In this document: positions 25,505 to 34,635 of the stretch, piece after piece
Position numbering within the stretch: the stretch's first letter is position 1
Layout: each line of letters opens with the position of its first letter
Source: Streptomyces macrolidinus
GTDB taxonomy: Bacteria; Actinomycetota; Actinomycetes; Streptomycetales; Streptomycetaceae
Length of the DNA: 64,000 nucleotides
NCBI RefSeq assembly: GCF_023887685.1
Contig: NZ_JAMWMR010000001.1
Coordinates: forward strand, 310,001 to 374,000
Reading direction: 5' to 3'
Notes under the pieces: generated by a model
Databases searched by the model: none
The model's input: the letters and a program-made list of their open reading frames with translations, nothing else
What the model was told of the DNA's origin: nothing
Translations under genes and position numbers: made by a program

Positions 25505-25950
25505 CCGAGGGCCGATCAGCGGTGGACAGGGGCCGGCCAGGGGCGATGACGCCGTTGGCCGGCCCTTCGCGTCGCGTTCCCGGGGCCGCTCGCCCGCCCG
25601 CAGGGCCCTCGGCGGCCTTCTCCGCCCACTCGCGGCTCCCTCGGCGGCCTCTCGGTCACGGAGCGATCGGGTCCCTGCGCATTCCGTGAGTACGCCCCGG
25701 CCCGCGGCTGATTGTGACAGGAATGCTACATACGGAAATCCGTGGCGGAAATTGGCGAGAAATCTACGGGGTCACTCGCTGCAAATTCGGACAATTCGGC
25801 CGGGTGCTCGGTCAAGGCGAGGGGTAATCGAGGGCCGATGGTAAATAGGGGGTTGCGGTTGCATATGTGACAGACGTCTCCCGTCTTGCACTTGCGTAAC
25901 GGAAAGTGGCACGATCCAAAGGTTCCCTGAAGCACCGAGGTAGGTCGCCC
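25505..25950. other. 446-bp gene-free, AT-richer promoter region
   Basis: No frame here can be supported. From about 25705 the sequence becomes noticeably AT-rich (TTGTGACAGGAATGCTACAT and following) and holds the palindrome ACGGAAATCCGT near 25733. It precedes the wall-glycopolymer genes and most likely carries their promoter and control sites. Confidence 0.5.
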
Positions 25951-27450
25951 GTGTCTGAGTGCATATCAAAGCCCCGTACGGCCGCAGTGATCCTGGCGGG
26001 CGGAACCGGCCAGCGAGTGGGTCTGTCGATCCCGAAGCAGCTTCTGAAGATCGCCGGCAAGGCGGTGATCGAGCACACCCTGACCACCTTCGAGAACGCG
26101 GACTCGATCGACGACGTCATCGTGCTGATGGCGCCGGGCTATGTGCCGGACGTCGAGAAGATCGTCGCCAAGGCGGGCCTGCGCAAGGTGACGCACGTCA
26201 TCGAGGGCGGCGCCACGCGCAACGAGACGACGGAGCGGGCCATCGCGCTGCTGGGCGAGGGCCTGGCCGAGGGCGAGGACCGCAACGTCCTGTTCCACGA
26301 CGCCGTACGCCCCCTGCTGTCGCAGCGTGTCATAGACGACTGTGTGGCGGCCCTGGAGCGCTACCAGGCCGTGGACGTCGCCATCCCGTCCGCCGACACC
26401 ATCATCGTGACCCGGACGCACGGTGAGGACGGCGAGTTCATCACCGAGATCCCGGACCGTTCCCGGCTGCGCCGCGGCCAGACCCCGCAGGCGTTCAAGC
26501 TGTCCACGATCCGCCGGGCCTACGAGGTCGCCGCGAGCGACCCCAACTTCCAGGCCACCGACGACTGTTCGGTCGTGCTCAAGTACCTGCCCGACGTGCC
26601 GATCCACGTCGTCGCGGGTGACGAGTACAACATGAAGGTCACGCAGCCCGTCGATGTCTTCATCACCGACAAGCTGTTCCAGCTCGCCTCCACCGCCGCG
26701 CCCGCGCAGAACGGCGAGGAGGCCTATCGCGAACTCCTCACCGGCAAGACGGTCGTCGTCTTCGGCGGCTCCTACGGCATCGGCAAGGACATCGCCGAAC
26801 TCGCCCGGTCCTACGGCGCCTCGGTGTACGCGCTGGGCCGCTCCACCACCGGGACCCATGTGGAGAATCCGGAGGAGGTCGACGACGCGCTGTCCACCGC
26901 GTACGCGGAGACCGGGCGTATCGACTACGTCGTCAATACCGCCGGTGTGCTGCGGATCGGCAGGCTCGCCGAGACCGACAACGCGACCATCGAGGAGGCG
27001 CTGAAGGTCAACTACCTCGCACCGGTGCAGATCGCGCGTTCCGCCTATAAGTATCTGGCGGAAACGAAGGGGCAGTTGCTGCTCTACACCTCCAGCAGTT
27101 ACACCCGGGGCCGTGCCGAGTACAGCCTCTACTCCTCGACCAAGGCCGCCATGGTGAACCTCACCCAGGCGCTCTCCGACGAGTGGGCGGGCGACGGCGT
27201 CCGCGTCAACTGCATCAACCCGGAACGCACCGCGACGCCCATGCGCACCAAGGCCTTCGGCCAGGAGCCCGCGGGCACGCTGCTGTCCTCGGAGGCGGTG
27301 GCGCGCACCTCGCTCGACGTGCTCGTGTCCGAGCTGACCGGCCATGTCATCGACGTACGTCAGCAGGACCCGACGGCGAGCGCGGGCAAGGCGTCCGGCT
27401 TCGAAGCGGCCCTGGCGACCGTCCTCGACCGCCAGAGCGACGTCTCCTAG
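25951..27450 (+). CDS. Bifunctional cytidylyltransferase/SDR oxidoreductase (ribitol-type)
   Basis: 499 residues from GTG 25951 (AGGTAGG ahead). Residues 5-235 are an IspD/TarI-type cytidylyltransferase: AAVILAGGTGQRVGLSIPKQ and FHDAVRPLL. Residues about 265-495 are a short-chain dehydrogenase: GGSYGIGKD, N in VVNTAGVL, then YSLYSSTKAA (Tyr and Lys). This fusion is the pattern of enzymes that reduce ribulose-5-phosphate and make CDP-ribitol (Acs1/Bcs1 type) for wall or capsule polymers. Substrate is inferred. It is followed by a CDP-polyol phosphotransferase-like gene. Confidence 0.88.
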   Translation: MSECISKPRTAAVILAGGTGQRVGLSIPKQLLKIAGKAVIEHTLTTFENADSIDDVIVLMAPGYVPDVEKIVAKAGLRKVTHVIEGGATRNETTERAIALLGEGLAEGEDRNVLFHDAVRPLLSQRVIDDCVAALERYQAVDVAIPSADTIIVTRTHGEDGEFITEIPDRSRLRRGQTPQAFKLSTIRRAYEVAASDPNFQATDDCSVVLKYLPDVPIHVVAGDEYNMKVTQPVDVFITDKLFQLASTAAPAQNGEEAYRELLTGKTVVVFGGSYGIGKDIAELARSYGASVYALGRSTTGTHVENPEEVDDALSTAYAETGRIDYVVNTAGVLRIGRLAETDNATIEEALKVNYLAPVQIARSAYKYLAETKGQLLLYTSSSYTRGRAEYSLYSSTKAAMVNLTQALSDEWAGDGVRVNCINPERTATPMRTKAFGQEPAGTLLSSEAVARTSLDVLVSELTGHVIDVRQQDPTASAGKASGFEAALATVLDRQSDVS

Positions 27451-27452
27451 CC

Positions 27453-27508
27453 GACGTCACGACGGAATCCCGACGTCGCGCCGGAATCCAGACGTCGCGC
27501 GGGGATCC
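27453..27508 (+). repeat. Three tandem 19-bp repeats
   Basis: GACGTCACGACGGAATCC (27453), GACGTCGCGCCGGAATCC (27472) and GACGTCGCGCGGGGATCC (27491), period exactly 19, just after the stop codon of the cytidylyltransferase gene. Confidence 0.85.
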
Positions 27509-27511
27509 CGA

Positions 27512-27563
27512 ATTCAGGCCTCTGTGATCGCGTGAACGACCGCGCGAGCGCAGGGGCCTGAAT
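27512..27563 (+). terminator. Hairpin after the cytidylyltransferase gene
   Basis: ATTCAGGCCTCTG (27512-27524) pairs with CAGGGGCCTGAAT (27551-27563) with one G-U; 26-base loop. Could also end as a partial attenuator for the next gene. Confidence 0.5.
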
Positions 27564-27701
27564 CAGTGACATTCGAGCCGGAATCCCGGACCGCCCCCAC
27601 GACGGCTTCTCTTTACCGTCCCTTACCCATCCCTTTTACCGCATCCCCGCAATCATTTCCCTCGTGTCACCACCGGTATCCCACCAAGAGCAGGTTCCTC
27701 C

Positions 27702-29810
27702 GTGATTTCCACCGCTATACGCATGGCCCGGGTGGGCAGCGCGACCGAGCTGGCCGCGGCGGCCCTCATGGCGCTCGGTTATCCCGCGCTGATCGTGGCC
27801 GCACTCATCCCGAGTGTCGGCGCCTTCGCGGCCGCGGCCGCAGTGACGTACCTGGCGGACCACTATCTGCACCGCCGGGGCAGCTATCTGATCAGCCGCC
27901 TCAGCAAGGTGCGGGCCGGACTCTCCATCCGGTTCCTGATCCGGCAACTGCTGCTGGTCCTGCTCCTGGCCCGCACCGACTTCTCCGACCATCTGGTCTT
28001 CTACGCGGCCATCGGCTGCTTCCTCGTCTTCTACGCCTTCCAGGCCCCGCACGGCGCCCTGGCCACCGTGATCCGCAACCGCCGCAGGCTGCCGGTGGCC
28101 ACCCGCAACGTGGACCTCGGCGCCCGGGTGCGCATCCCGGACGCCCCGCCGCGCCGACTGCTGCACCGCGCCGCGGAGAAGATCCTCCACCTCGACCTGG
28201 CCTCGGTCGTCGGCATCCTCCTCACGGTGGCCACCGGTGACGCCGTCTACGGCTTCGTGGGTATCGCCCTCACCCTGGCGCTGGGCTTCCTCTACGTGGC
28301 CGCCCTCGTCCCGTATCTGCGCGGCAAGCGGGTCCCGCCGACGCCGGAGAAGGTGCTGGAGGCCGTCGACGGCTGGCTGCGCGAGTACCGCCCCGAGACG
28401 GCGCTGTACTTCTCCGGCTCCAAGGACTCGGCCTACCAGGTCAACATGTGGCTGGAGACCATGGAGCAGTTGGAGACCCGGCCGCTGATCATCCTGCGAG
28501 AGCGCGCCATCCTCCAGAACCTGGCGCCCACCACGGTCCCCGTCCTCTGCGTGCCCGGTGGCGTGCATCTGATGAACATGGACCTGTCCACGCTGCGGGT
28601 CGCGCTGTACGCGGCGAACGTCGGCAAGAACATCCACATGCTGCGCGTCCCCACCGTCAAGCACGTCTTCATCGGCCACGGCGACAGCGACAAGCTCGCC
28701 AGCGTCAACCCGTACAGCAAGGTGTACGACGAGGTGTGGACCGCGGGCCGCGCGGGCCGGGACCGCTACGCCATCGCCGACGTCGGCGTCCGTGACGAGG
28801 ACATCGTGGAGGTCGGCCGCCCGCAGCTCGCGCCCATCCAGTCCTGGCAGGGGGTGCCCGAGGGCCGGATCCCCACGGTCCTGTACGCGCCCACCTGGGA
28901 GGGCTGGGACGACAACCCCGGCAACACCTCGATCCTGCTGGCCGGCGAGAACATCGTGAAGAAGCTGCTCGCCGCCGACCAGCCGGTGCGCGTGCTGTAC
29001 AAGCCGCACCCCTTCACCGGCACCCGCAGCGCCGAGGCCGGTGCCGCCCACCGGAGGATCACCGCGCTGGTCGAGAAGGCCGCCGCCGAACGCGCCGCCG
29101 ACGCCCGCTTCACGGCCGGTACCGACGCCGAGGCCCAGCGGCAGGCCGCCGCCGAACTCGCCCGTATCGAGGCCCGGCTCGCCGAACTGGCCGGTCCTGC
29201 GGGCGACAAGGGCGACGAGGCCGTGCAGTCGCGCGACGGCGTGGTCGACATGGCCCGGCACGAGGAGGTCGCCCGGCTGCGCGCCGAGTGGAACGACGCC
29301 TACTGGCGTTCCTTCGGTACCTGGGAGCACCGCGTCATCACGGGCGCCGAGCCGCGGCTGTACGACTGCTTCAACGTCTCCGACGCGATGGTCTCCGACA
29401 TCTCCAGCGTGGTCTCCGACTTCATCGCGAGCGGCAAGCCGTACGCCGTCACCGACTCCGCGGAGCTGGGCGTCGAGGAGTTCAAGCGGCAGAACACCGC
29501 GGTGCGCGCCGCCGTGATCCTGTCGAACTCGGCGCGCGAGCTGGACGAGCTGCTGGCCGCCGTCCGCGACCCGGAGGCGGACCCGCTGGCCGCCGACCGC
29601 CGGGAGCTGAAGCGGTATCTGCTCGGGCCGGACGAGCCGACCTCGATCGAGCAGTTCAACACGGCCGTGCACGACCTCGCACGGAAGGCCGAGGCCCGCA
29701 ACCGCGGCCAGGAGCCCGACTCCCGGGCGGGCGCGACCGAGCCGACGGGCACGGTGCCCGGCCAGCGCACCACGTCGGCCGCCGAGACCGACGGAGCCGT
29801 CAAGAGCTGA
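27702..29810 (+). CDS. CDP-glycerol/ribitol glycerophosphotransferase-family protein
   Basis: 702 residues, GTG start. The first 215 residues hold about six hydrophobic segments, an unusual membrane region for this family. The rest has the TagF/TarL-type fold: PTVKHVFIGHGDSDK, VLYAPTWEGWDD, then DCFNVSDAMVSDISSVVSDF near residue 560, with the conserved His and Asp positions. A helical insertion (about 445-530) interrupts the two lobes. It should add polyol phosphate units from CDP-polyol to a wall polymer, using the product of the gene upstream. Tail of 40 residues is disordered. Confidence 0.85.
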   Translation: MISTAIRMARVGSATELAAAALMALGYPALIVAALIPSVGAFAAAAAVTYLADHYLHRRGSYLISRLSKVRAGLSIRFLIRQLLLVLLLARTDFSDHLVFYAAIGCFLVFYAFQAPHGALATVIRNRRRLPVATRNVDLGARVRIPDAPPRRLLHRAAEKILHLDLASVVGILLTVATGDAVYGFVGIALTLALGFLYVAALVPYLRGKRVPPTPEKVLEAVDGWLREYRPETALYFSGSKDSAYQVNMWLETMEQLETRPLIILRERAILQNLAPTTVPVLCVPGGVHLMNMDLSTLRVALYAANVGKNIHMLRVPTVKHVFIGHGDSDKLASVNPYSKVYDEVWTAGRAGRDRYAIADVGVRDEDIVEVGRPQLAPIQSWQGVPEGRIPTVLYAPTWEGWDDNPGNTSILLAGENIVKKLLAADQPVRVLYKPHPFTGTRSAEAGAAHRRITALVEKAAAERAADARFTAGTDAEAQRQAAAELARIEARLAELAGPAGDKGDEAVQSRDGVVDMARHEEVARLRAEWNDAYWRSFGTWEHRVITGAEPRLYDCFNVSDAMVSDISSVVSDFIASGKPYAVTDSAELGVEEFKRQNTAVRAAVILSNSARELDELLAAVRDPEADPLAADRRELKRYLLGPDEPTSIEQFNTAVHDLARKAEARNRGQEPDSRAGATEPTGTVPGQRTTSAAETDGAVKS

Positions 29811-29849
29811 CCGGCCAAGGACCAACTGGCCAAGAGCGGACCGGCCAAG
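29811..29849 (+). repeat. Three CCGGCCAAG-type repeats, 15-bp period
   Basis: CCGGCCAAG at 29811-29819, CTGGCCAAG at 29826-29834 and CCGGCCAAG at 29841-29849, starting at the stop codon of the preceding gene. Confidence 0.75.
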
Positions 29850-29868
29850 AGCTGACCGGAGCGGCCAG

Positions 29869-29906
29869 GAAGCGGGCCCCGAGGACCACTCCTCGGGGCC
29901 CGCTTC
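29869..29906 (+). terminator. 17-bp perfect terminator hairpin
   Basis: GAAGCGGGCCCCGAGGA (29869-29885) and TCCTCGGGGCCCGCTTC (29890-29906), loop CCAC, followed by CTTTC. Separates the phosphotransferase gene from the glycosyltransferase. Confidence 0.88.
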
Positions 29907-30079
29907 CTTTCCCGCCTCTTACCCCCGTGCCGTACCGTCGCCAACCGACCTGTGGCGCGCGGTTCGACCGCCGTGTGATCACTGTGTGACCTCCACCACA
30001 AGGCGCGCGCGTGAAGGCAACCGTCGCGCCCCCACCCTTGTCTTCCCAGCAGAGCATGAGCGAGATATGGGGAAATCCC

Positions 30080-31288
30080 ATGACAGTGGGGGGAAGCGTG
30101 AGCGCTGCGGAACCTGATGTGAGCATCGTCATCGGCGCGTACGAGGCGATGCCGTATCTGGTCGAGTGCCTGGAGTCCGTAGAGGCCCAGACCATCGATC
30201 CGTTAAGGCTGGAGGTGATAGCCGTCGACGACGGTTCGACGGACGGCACCGGGGCCTACCTGGAGGAGTTCGCCGAGCGCGCGCCGATGGCGGTCACGGT
30301 CATCCGGCAGGAGAACTCCGGCGGCCCGAGCGGCCCGCGCAACGTGGGCCTCGGCAAGGCCCGCGGACGCTACGTCTTCTTCCTCGACGCGGACGACCGG
30401 CTCGGCCCCGAGGCGCTGGAGCGCATGGTCGCCATGGCCGACGAGCAGGCGACGGACGTGGTGCTCGGGAAGATCGTCGGCGTCAACCGCGGGGCCCCGA
30501 AGTCGATGTGGGGCAAGACCTTGCCCCGTACCGACGTCTTCTCCTCGAAGATCAAGTTCACGCTGAGCGCGCAGAAGCTCTTCCGTCGCGAGCTGCTCAC
30601 CCGGCACAGCATGCGGTTCGACGAGTCGCTGAAGACCGGCGAGGACGCCCTGTTCACGCTGGAGGCCTACCTCCGCGCCGACGGCGTCTCCGTGATCGCC
30701 GACTACCCCTGCTACTACCTGGTCGGCCGCGACGACGGCAAGCACGTCACCAAGAGCGGCAGTTACACCCTGCGCTTCGACTCCGCCCGCGCTCTGATGA
30801 ACCTCATCACCGAACTCGTACCGGCCGGACCGCGCCGTGACTCCCTCATGCTGCGGCCCTTCCTGATCACCCTGCTCCCGCAGTTCGGGCCGGTCTTCCT
30901 GCGCGACAGCGAGGAGGTACGGGCCCACAAGCTGGAGCTGGCCAAGCCGCTGCTGGAGGCCCACTGGCACGAGGGCGTCGCCCGGCGGATGAAGGTCCAC
31001 GAGAAGCTGCGGATGCACCTGGTGGCGCAGGGCCGCGCCGATCTGCTCGTCGACGTCGTGAAGTTCGTCAAGGAGAAGAAGGCCCCGACGGCCTTCATGG
31101 ATCCCGGCGGTGCCGGGGCCTACCTCGCCTATCCGCACTTCCGCGACCGCGCGGCGGGCCTGCCGGACGAGTGGTTCACCCCGACCGTCCGCGAGACCGT
31201 CGCCATCGAGGCCTTCAAGCCGCTCGGGCCGACCGGCTTCCGGAAGCGGCTGCGGCGGGCGGCCCGACGGGTCCTGAAGGCGCGCTGA
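30080..31288 (+). CDS. Family 2 glycosyltransferase with a TTA codon
   Basis: 402 residues from ATG 30080 (alternatives ATG 30056 and GTG 30011). GT-A fold motifs: SIVIGAYEAMPYLVECLESV, VDDGSTDGTG, and the metal-binding DADD in FFLDADDRL. A C-terminal helical region ends in a basic tail RLRRAARRVLKAR that may touch the membrane. Leu42 is TTA (30203-30205), rare in this organism, so translation should depend on bldA. Position after the polyol phosphotransferase suggests it adds sugars to the same wall polymer, perhaps at sporulation. Confidence 0.87.
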   Translation: MTVGGSVSAAEPDVSIVIGAYEAMPYLVECLESVEAQTIDPLRLEVIAVDDGSTDGTGAYLEEFAERAPMAVTVIRQENSGGPSGPRNVGLGKARGRYVFFLDADDRLGPEALERMVAMADEQATDVVLGKIVGVNRGAPKSMWGKTLPRTDVFSSKIKFTLSAQKLFRRELLTRHSMRFDESLKTGEDALFTLEAYLRADGVSVIADYPCYYLVGRDDGKHVTKSGSYTLRFDSARALMNLITELVPAGPRRDSLMLRPFLITLLPQFGPVFLRDSEEVRAHKLELAKPLLEAHWHEGVARRMKVHEKLRMHLVAQGRADLLVDVVKFVKEKKAPTAFMDPGGAGAYLAYPHFRDRAAGLPDEWFTPTVRETVAIEAFKPLGPTGFRKRLRRAARRVLKAR

Positions 31289-31302
31289 GCGGCCTGACAG
31301 GC

Positions 31303-31343
31303 GGGTGCCGCGCGTCCGGGTGCTGGACCGGTACGCGGCACCC
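31303..31343 (+). terminator. Hairpin after the glycosyltransferase gene
   Basis: GGGTGCCGCG (31303-31312) and CGCGGCACCC (31334-31343), 21-base loop, no T run. Lies before proB. Confidence 0.55.
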
Positions 31344-31407
31344 GTGTCCCTTCGCGTAGATTGCCGCGCGGGAGCCGGACCGACGACGCGCGAGGGGACG
31401 AGCAGAG

Positions 31408-32589
31408 GTGGCAGGGGCAAGGCAGGCCGTGGCACAGGCCCACCGGATCGTGGTCAAGGTGGGGTCCTCCTCGCTGACCACGGCCGCGGGCGGACTCGAC
31501 GCCGACCGCGTCGATGCGCTCGTAGACGCCCTCGCCAAGAGTCGAAAGGATGGGGCGGCCCGAAGGGCCTCTGTTGAGGGTGGTGGTGGGAGACGGGTGG
31601 GCGGAGGGGAGAAGGAGATCGTTCTGGTCTCCTCCGGTGCCATCGCCGCCGGTCTCGCCCCTCTCGGTCTGCGCCGCCGCCCCCGCGATCTGGCTCGTCA
31701 GCAGGCCGCCGCCAGTGTCGGCCAGGGCCTCCTGGTCGCCCGCTACACGGCGTCCTGCGCCCGCCACGGCATCCGTGTCGGCCAGGTGCTGCTGACCTCC
31801 GACGACACCAGCCGCCGCGCCCACCACCGCAACGCCTCCCGCACCCTCGACAAGCTCCTCGCGATGGGCGCGCTGCCGATCGTCAACGAGAACGACACGG
31901 TCGCCACGGACGAGATCCGCTTCGGCGACAACGACCGCCTCGCCGCCCTCGTCGCCCACCTCGTCCACGCGGACCTGCTGGTCCTGCTCTCGGACGTGGA
32001 CGGCGTCTACGACGGCGACCCCAGCAGGCCCGGCACCTCGCGGATCACGGAGGTACGCGGGCCCGAGGACCTCGCCCATGTCGAGATCGGCAGCGCGGGC
32101 AAGGCGGGTGTCGGCACCGGTGGCATGGTCACCAAGGTCGAGGCGGCCGGGATCGCGGCGGCGGCCGGCATCCCCGTGGTGCTCACCTCCGCCGTGCACG
32201 CGGCCGACGCCCTCGCGGGCCGCGACACCGGCACCTACTTCCACCCCACCGGCAAGCGCTGCGCCGACCGCCTGCTGTGGCTGCAGCACGCCTCCACTCC
32301 CCAGGGCGCGCTCACGCTCGACGACGGGGCCGTGGACGCGGTCGTCACCCGCCGCAAGTCGCTGCTGCCCGCCGGGATCGCGGCCGTCGAGGGCGACTTC
32401 ACCGCCGGTGACCCCGTCGAGCTGCGCGACGGCGAGGGACGGGCCGTGGCGCGCGGGCTCGTCAACTTCGACGCCCGGGAGATCCCCCGGCTGATCGGCC
32501 GCTCGACCAGGGAGCTGGCCCGCGAACTCGGCCCCGCCTACGAACGCGAGGTCGTCCACCGGGACGACCTGGTGGTCCTTCACTCATAG
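31408..32589 (+). CDS. proB: Glutamate 5-kinase
   Basis: 393 residues, GTG start. Amino-acid kinase fold: IVVKVGSSSLT, VLVSSGAIAAG, NENDTVATDEIRFGDND, and GTGGMVTKVEAA. A PUA domain follows from about residue 300 (LTLDDGAVDAV...GDFTAGDPVELRD). It phosphorylates glutamate in the first proline-synthesis step. Between KSR and EKEIVLVSSG there are about 21 extra residues (KDGAARRASVEGGGGRRVGGG), a basic glycine-rich loop not expected in the family. proA follows after one small gene, with the usual proB-proA logic. Confidence 0.95.
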   Translation: MAGARQAVAQAHRIVVKVGSSSLTTAAGGLDADRVDALVDALAKSRKDGAARRASVEGGGGRRVGGGEKEIVLVSSGAIAAGLAPLGLRRRPRDLARQQAAASVGQGLLVARYTASCARHGIRVGQVLLTSDDTSRRAHHRNASRTLDKLLAMGALPIVNENDTVATDEIRFGDNDRLAALVAHLVHADLLVLLSDVDGVYDGDPSRPGTSRITEVRGPEDLAHVEIGSAGKAGVGTGGMVTKVEAAGIAAAAGIPVVLTSAVHAADALAGRDTGTYFHPTGKRCADRLLWLQHASTPQGALTLDDGAVDAVVTRRKSLLPAGIAAVEGDFTAGDPVELRDGEGRAVARGLVNFDAREIPRLIGRSTRELARELGPAYEREVVHRDDLVVLHS

Positions 32590-32757
32590 GGCCCCTTGCG
32601 CGAGCCCCACCGCACGCGCGGCCGAAAGGCGCCGCCCCGCGGCCCCGGGGTGGGGACGTTCCGTAAAACCACCCCACGGAGGCGTGCGGCCTGCTCAACT
32701 GTGTTCCACGGGCACATTCCGCACGAGCACCACAAGCACCCGCGTAAGGAGGCTGTC

Positions 32758-33171
32758 GTGAGACGAGTACGCCCTGAGCGCGCGCTGACCAGCGTCGCGG
32801 CCGGGACGGCGTACGAACCGCCCGCCGACACCCCCCGCCTGTGGCATGTCACCCTCAGCCTCTCCGGCGCCACGGCCCCGCTGGACGAGGTCCGGCGCGC
32901 CCTGGAGCAGCTCGCCCACGACCACCCCTTCCTGCTCACCAGCCGCTACGCCCGCGACCACGCGGAGATCCGTTACTGGGAGGAGGCCCGCGATCTGCAC
33001 GACGCCGCCGCGGTCGCGCTGCGCCTGTGGGGCGAGCACCGCCAGAGCGCGGGGCTGCCGCCCTGGGAGATCGTCGGCCTGGAGGTCATCGACCGCGAGA
33101 CGTACCACCAGCGCGTCGCCGAGGGGTACGGCCCACCGCCCGCGACCCGCGTCGGCATACAGCCCTTCTGA
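32758..33171 (+). CDS. Conserved hypothetical protein between proB and proA
   Basis: 137 residues from GTG 32758 preceded by AAGGAGG (32746-32752). Mixed alpha/beta: WHVTLSLSGATAPLDEVRRALEQLAHDHPF, then HAEIRYWEEARDLHDAAAVALRLWGEH and a C-terminal WEIVGLEVIDRETYHQR. The strand-helix pattern is compact and codon use is typical, so the gene is real. No function recognised. Location in the proline pair may be incidental. Confidence 0.75.
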   Translation: MRRVRPERALTSVAAGTAYEPPADTPRLWHVTLSLSGATAPLDEVRRALEQLAHDHPFLLTSRYARDHAEIRYWEEARDLHDAAAVALRLWGEHRQSAGLPPWEIVGLEVIDRETYHQRVAEGYGPPPATRVGIQPF

Positions 33172-33270
33172 GACACCGCCCTCGCAACCCCGGTGACCGC
33201 CCTTCGGCCACGTGTCTCGGCCGGTGGGATGACCCGTGAGGAGAGCCGTCCGGCGCACTACCCTGCCCCC

Positions 33271-34557
33271 ATGACCACGCTCTCCCCGTACGACTCGATG
33301 TCCCCGGTCACGCAGGCCGCCTACCGCGCCCGAGCCGCCGCCGCCGACCTCGCGCCGCTGCCGCGCGCCGAGAAGGACGACGCGCTGCTCGCCATCGCGG
33401 ACGCGCTGGAGGTCCGCGCGCAGGAGATCGTCGAGGCCAACGCCCGGGACATCGCCCGTGCCCGCGAGGCCGGCAGCAGCGAGGCGATCGTCGACCGGCT
33501 CACGCTCACCCCCGAGCGCATCCGGGCCATCGCCTCCGACGTACGGGACGTGGCCGCGCTGCCCGACCCGGTCGGCGAGGTCGTCCGCGGCTCCACGCTG
33601 CCCAACGGCATCGATCTGCGCCAGGTCCGTGTCCCGCTCGGCGTGGTCGGGATCATCTACGAGGCCCGCCCGAACGTGACGGTCGACGCCGCCGCCCTCT
33701 GCCTGAAGTCGGGCAACGCCGTCCTGCTGCGCGGTTCGTCCTCCGCGTACGAGTCGAACACCGCCCTCGTACGGGTGGTGCGCGACGCCGTGGGCGGGGC
33801 CGGGCTGCCCGCCGACGCCGTGCAGCTCGTGCCCGGCGAGAGCCGCGAGTCCGTGCACGAGCTGATGCGGGCCCGCGGACTGGTCGACGTGCTCATCCCG
33901 CGCGGCGGTGCCTCCCTGATCCGGACCGTCGTCCAGGAGTCCACGGTCCCGGTCATCGAGACGGGCACCGGCAACTGCCATGTCTACGTCGACGCCCACG
34001 CCGACATCGACATGGCGATCGAGATCCTGATCAACTCCAAGGCCCAGCGGGTGAGCGTGTGCAACGCCGCCGAGACGCTCCTCGTCCATCAGGACATCGC
34101 CCCCGAGTTCCTGCCGCGCGCCCTGGACGCCCTCGCGGACGCCGGGGTCACCGTGCACGCGGACGCGCGTGTGCTGGCGTACGCCAAGGACTCCCGGGCC
34201 ACGGTGGTGGAGGCCACGCCGGAGGACTGGGACACCGAGTACCTCTCGTACGACATCGCCGCCGCGGTCGTGGACTCCCTGGACAGCGCCGTGCAGCACA
34301 TCCGGCTGTGGAGCTCCGGCCACACCGAGGCCATCGTCACGACCTCCCAGCAGGCCGCCCGCCGGTTCACCCGGTTGGTCGATTCGACGACGGTCGCCGT
34401 GAACGCGTCCACGCGCTTCACGGACGGCAGCCAGTTCGGCTTCGGCGCGGAGATCGGCATCTCCACCCAGAAGCTGCACGCCAGGGGCCCGATGGGGCTG
34501 CCGGAGCTGACCAGCACCAAGTACATCGTGACCGGGGACGGGCACGTACGGCGCTGA
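33271..34557 (+). CDS. proA: Glutamate-5-semialdehyde dehydrogenase (gamma-glutamyl phosphate reductase)
   Basis: 428 residues from ATG 33271. Typical aldehyde-dehydrogenase-type motifs: [18 protein letters not shown] and the catalytic Cys in [14 protein letters not shown]; closing [21 protein letters not shown]. It reduces gamma-glutamyl phosphate with NADPH to the semialdehyde, following ProB. A -10-like TACCCT (33259-33264) sits 6 bases ahead of the ATG, which suggests a leaderless transcript as well as read-through. Confidence 0.96.
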   Translation: MTTLSPYDSMSPVTQAAYRARAAAADLAPLPRAEKDDALLAIADALEVRAQEIVEANARDIARAREAGSSEAIVDRLTLTPERIRAIASDVRDVAALPDPVGEVVRGSTLPNGIDLRQVRVPLGVVGIIYEARPNVTVDAAALCLKSGNAVLLRGSSSAYESNTALVRVVRDAVGGAGLPADAVQLVPGESRESVHELMRARGLVDVLIPRGGASLIRTVVQESTVPVIETGTGNCHVYVDAHADIDMAIEILINSKAQRVSVCNAAETLLVHQDIAPEFLPRALDALADAGVTVHADARVLAYAKDSRATVVEATPEDWDTEYLSYDIAAAVVDSLDSAVQHIRLWSSGHTEAIVTTSQQAARRFTRLVDSTTVAVNASTRFTDGSQFGFGAEIGISTQKLHARGPMGLPELTSTKYIVTGDGHVRR

Positions 34558-34635
34558 GCGTGCCCCGAGGACGGGCGGGCAGACGAAGTTCCTTACGGTC
34601 TGCCCAAATTGACCCCCCAGGTCTACTCTGGATCC

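Noticed and set aside
34609..34629. Standard promoter TTGACC...TACTCT before the SCO2583-like gene
   Set aside because: The spacer is only 9 bp, too short for a normal sigma factor; only the -10-like hexamer is mentioned.
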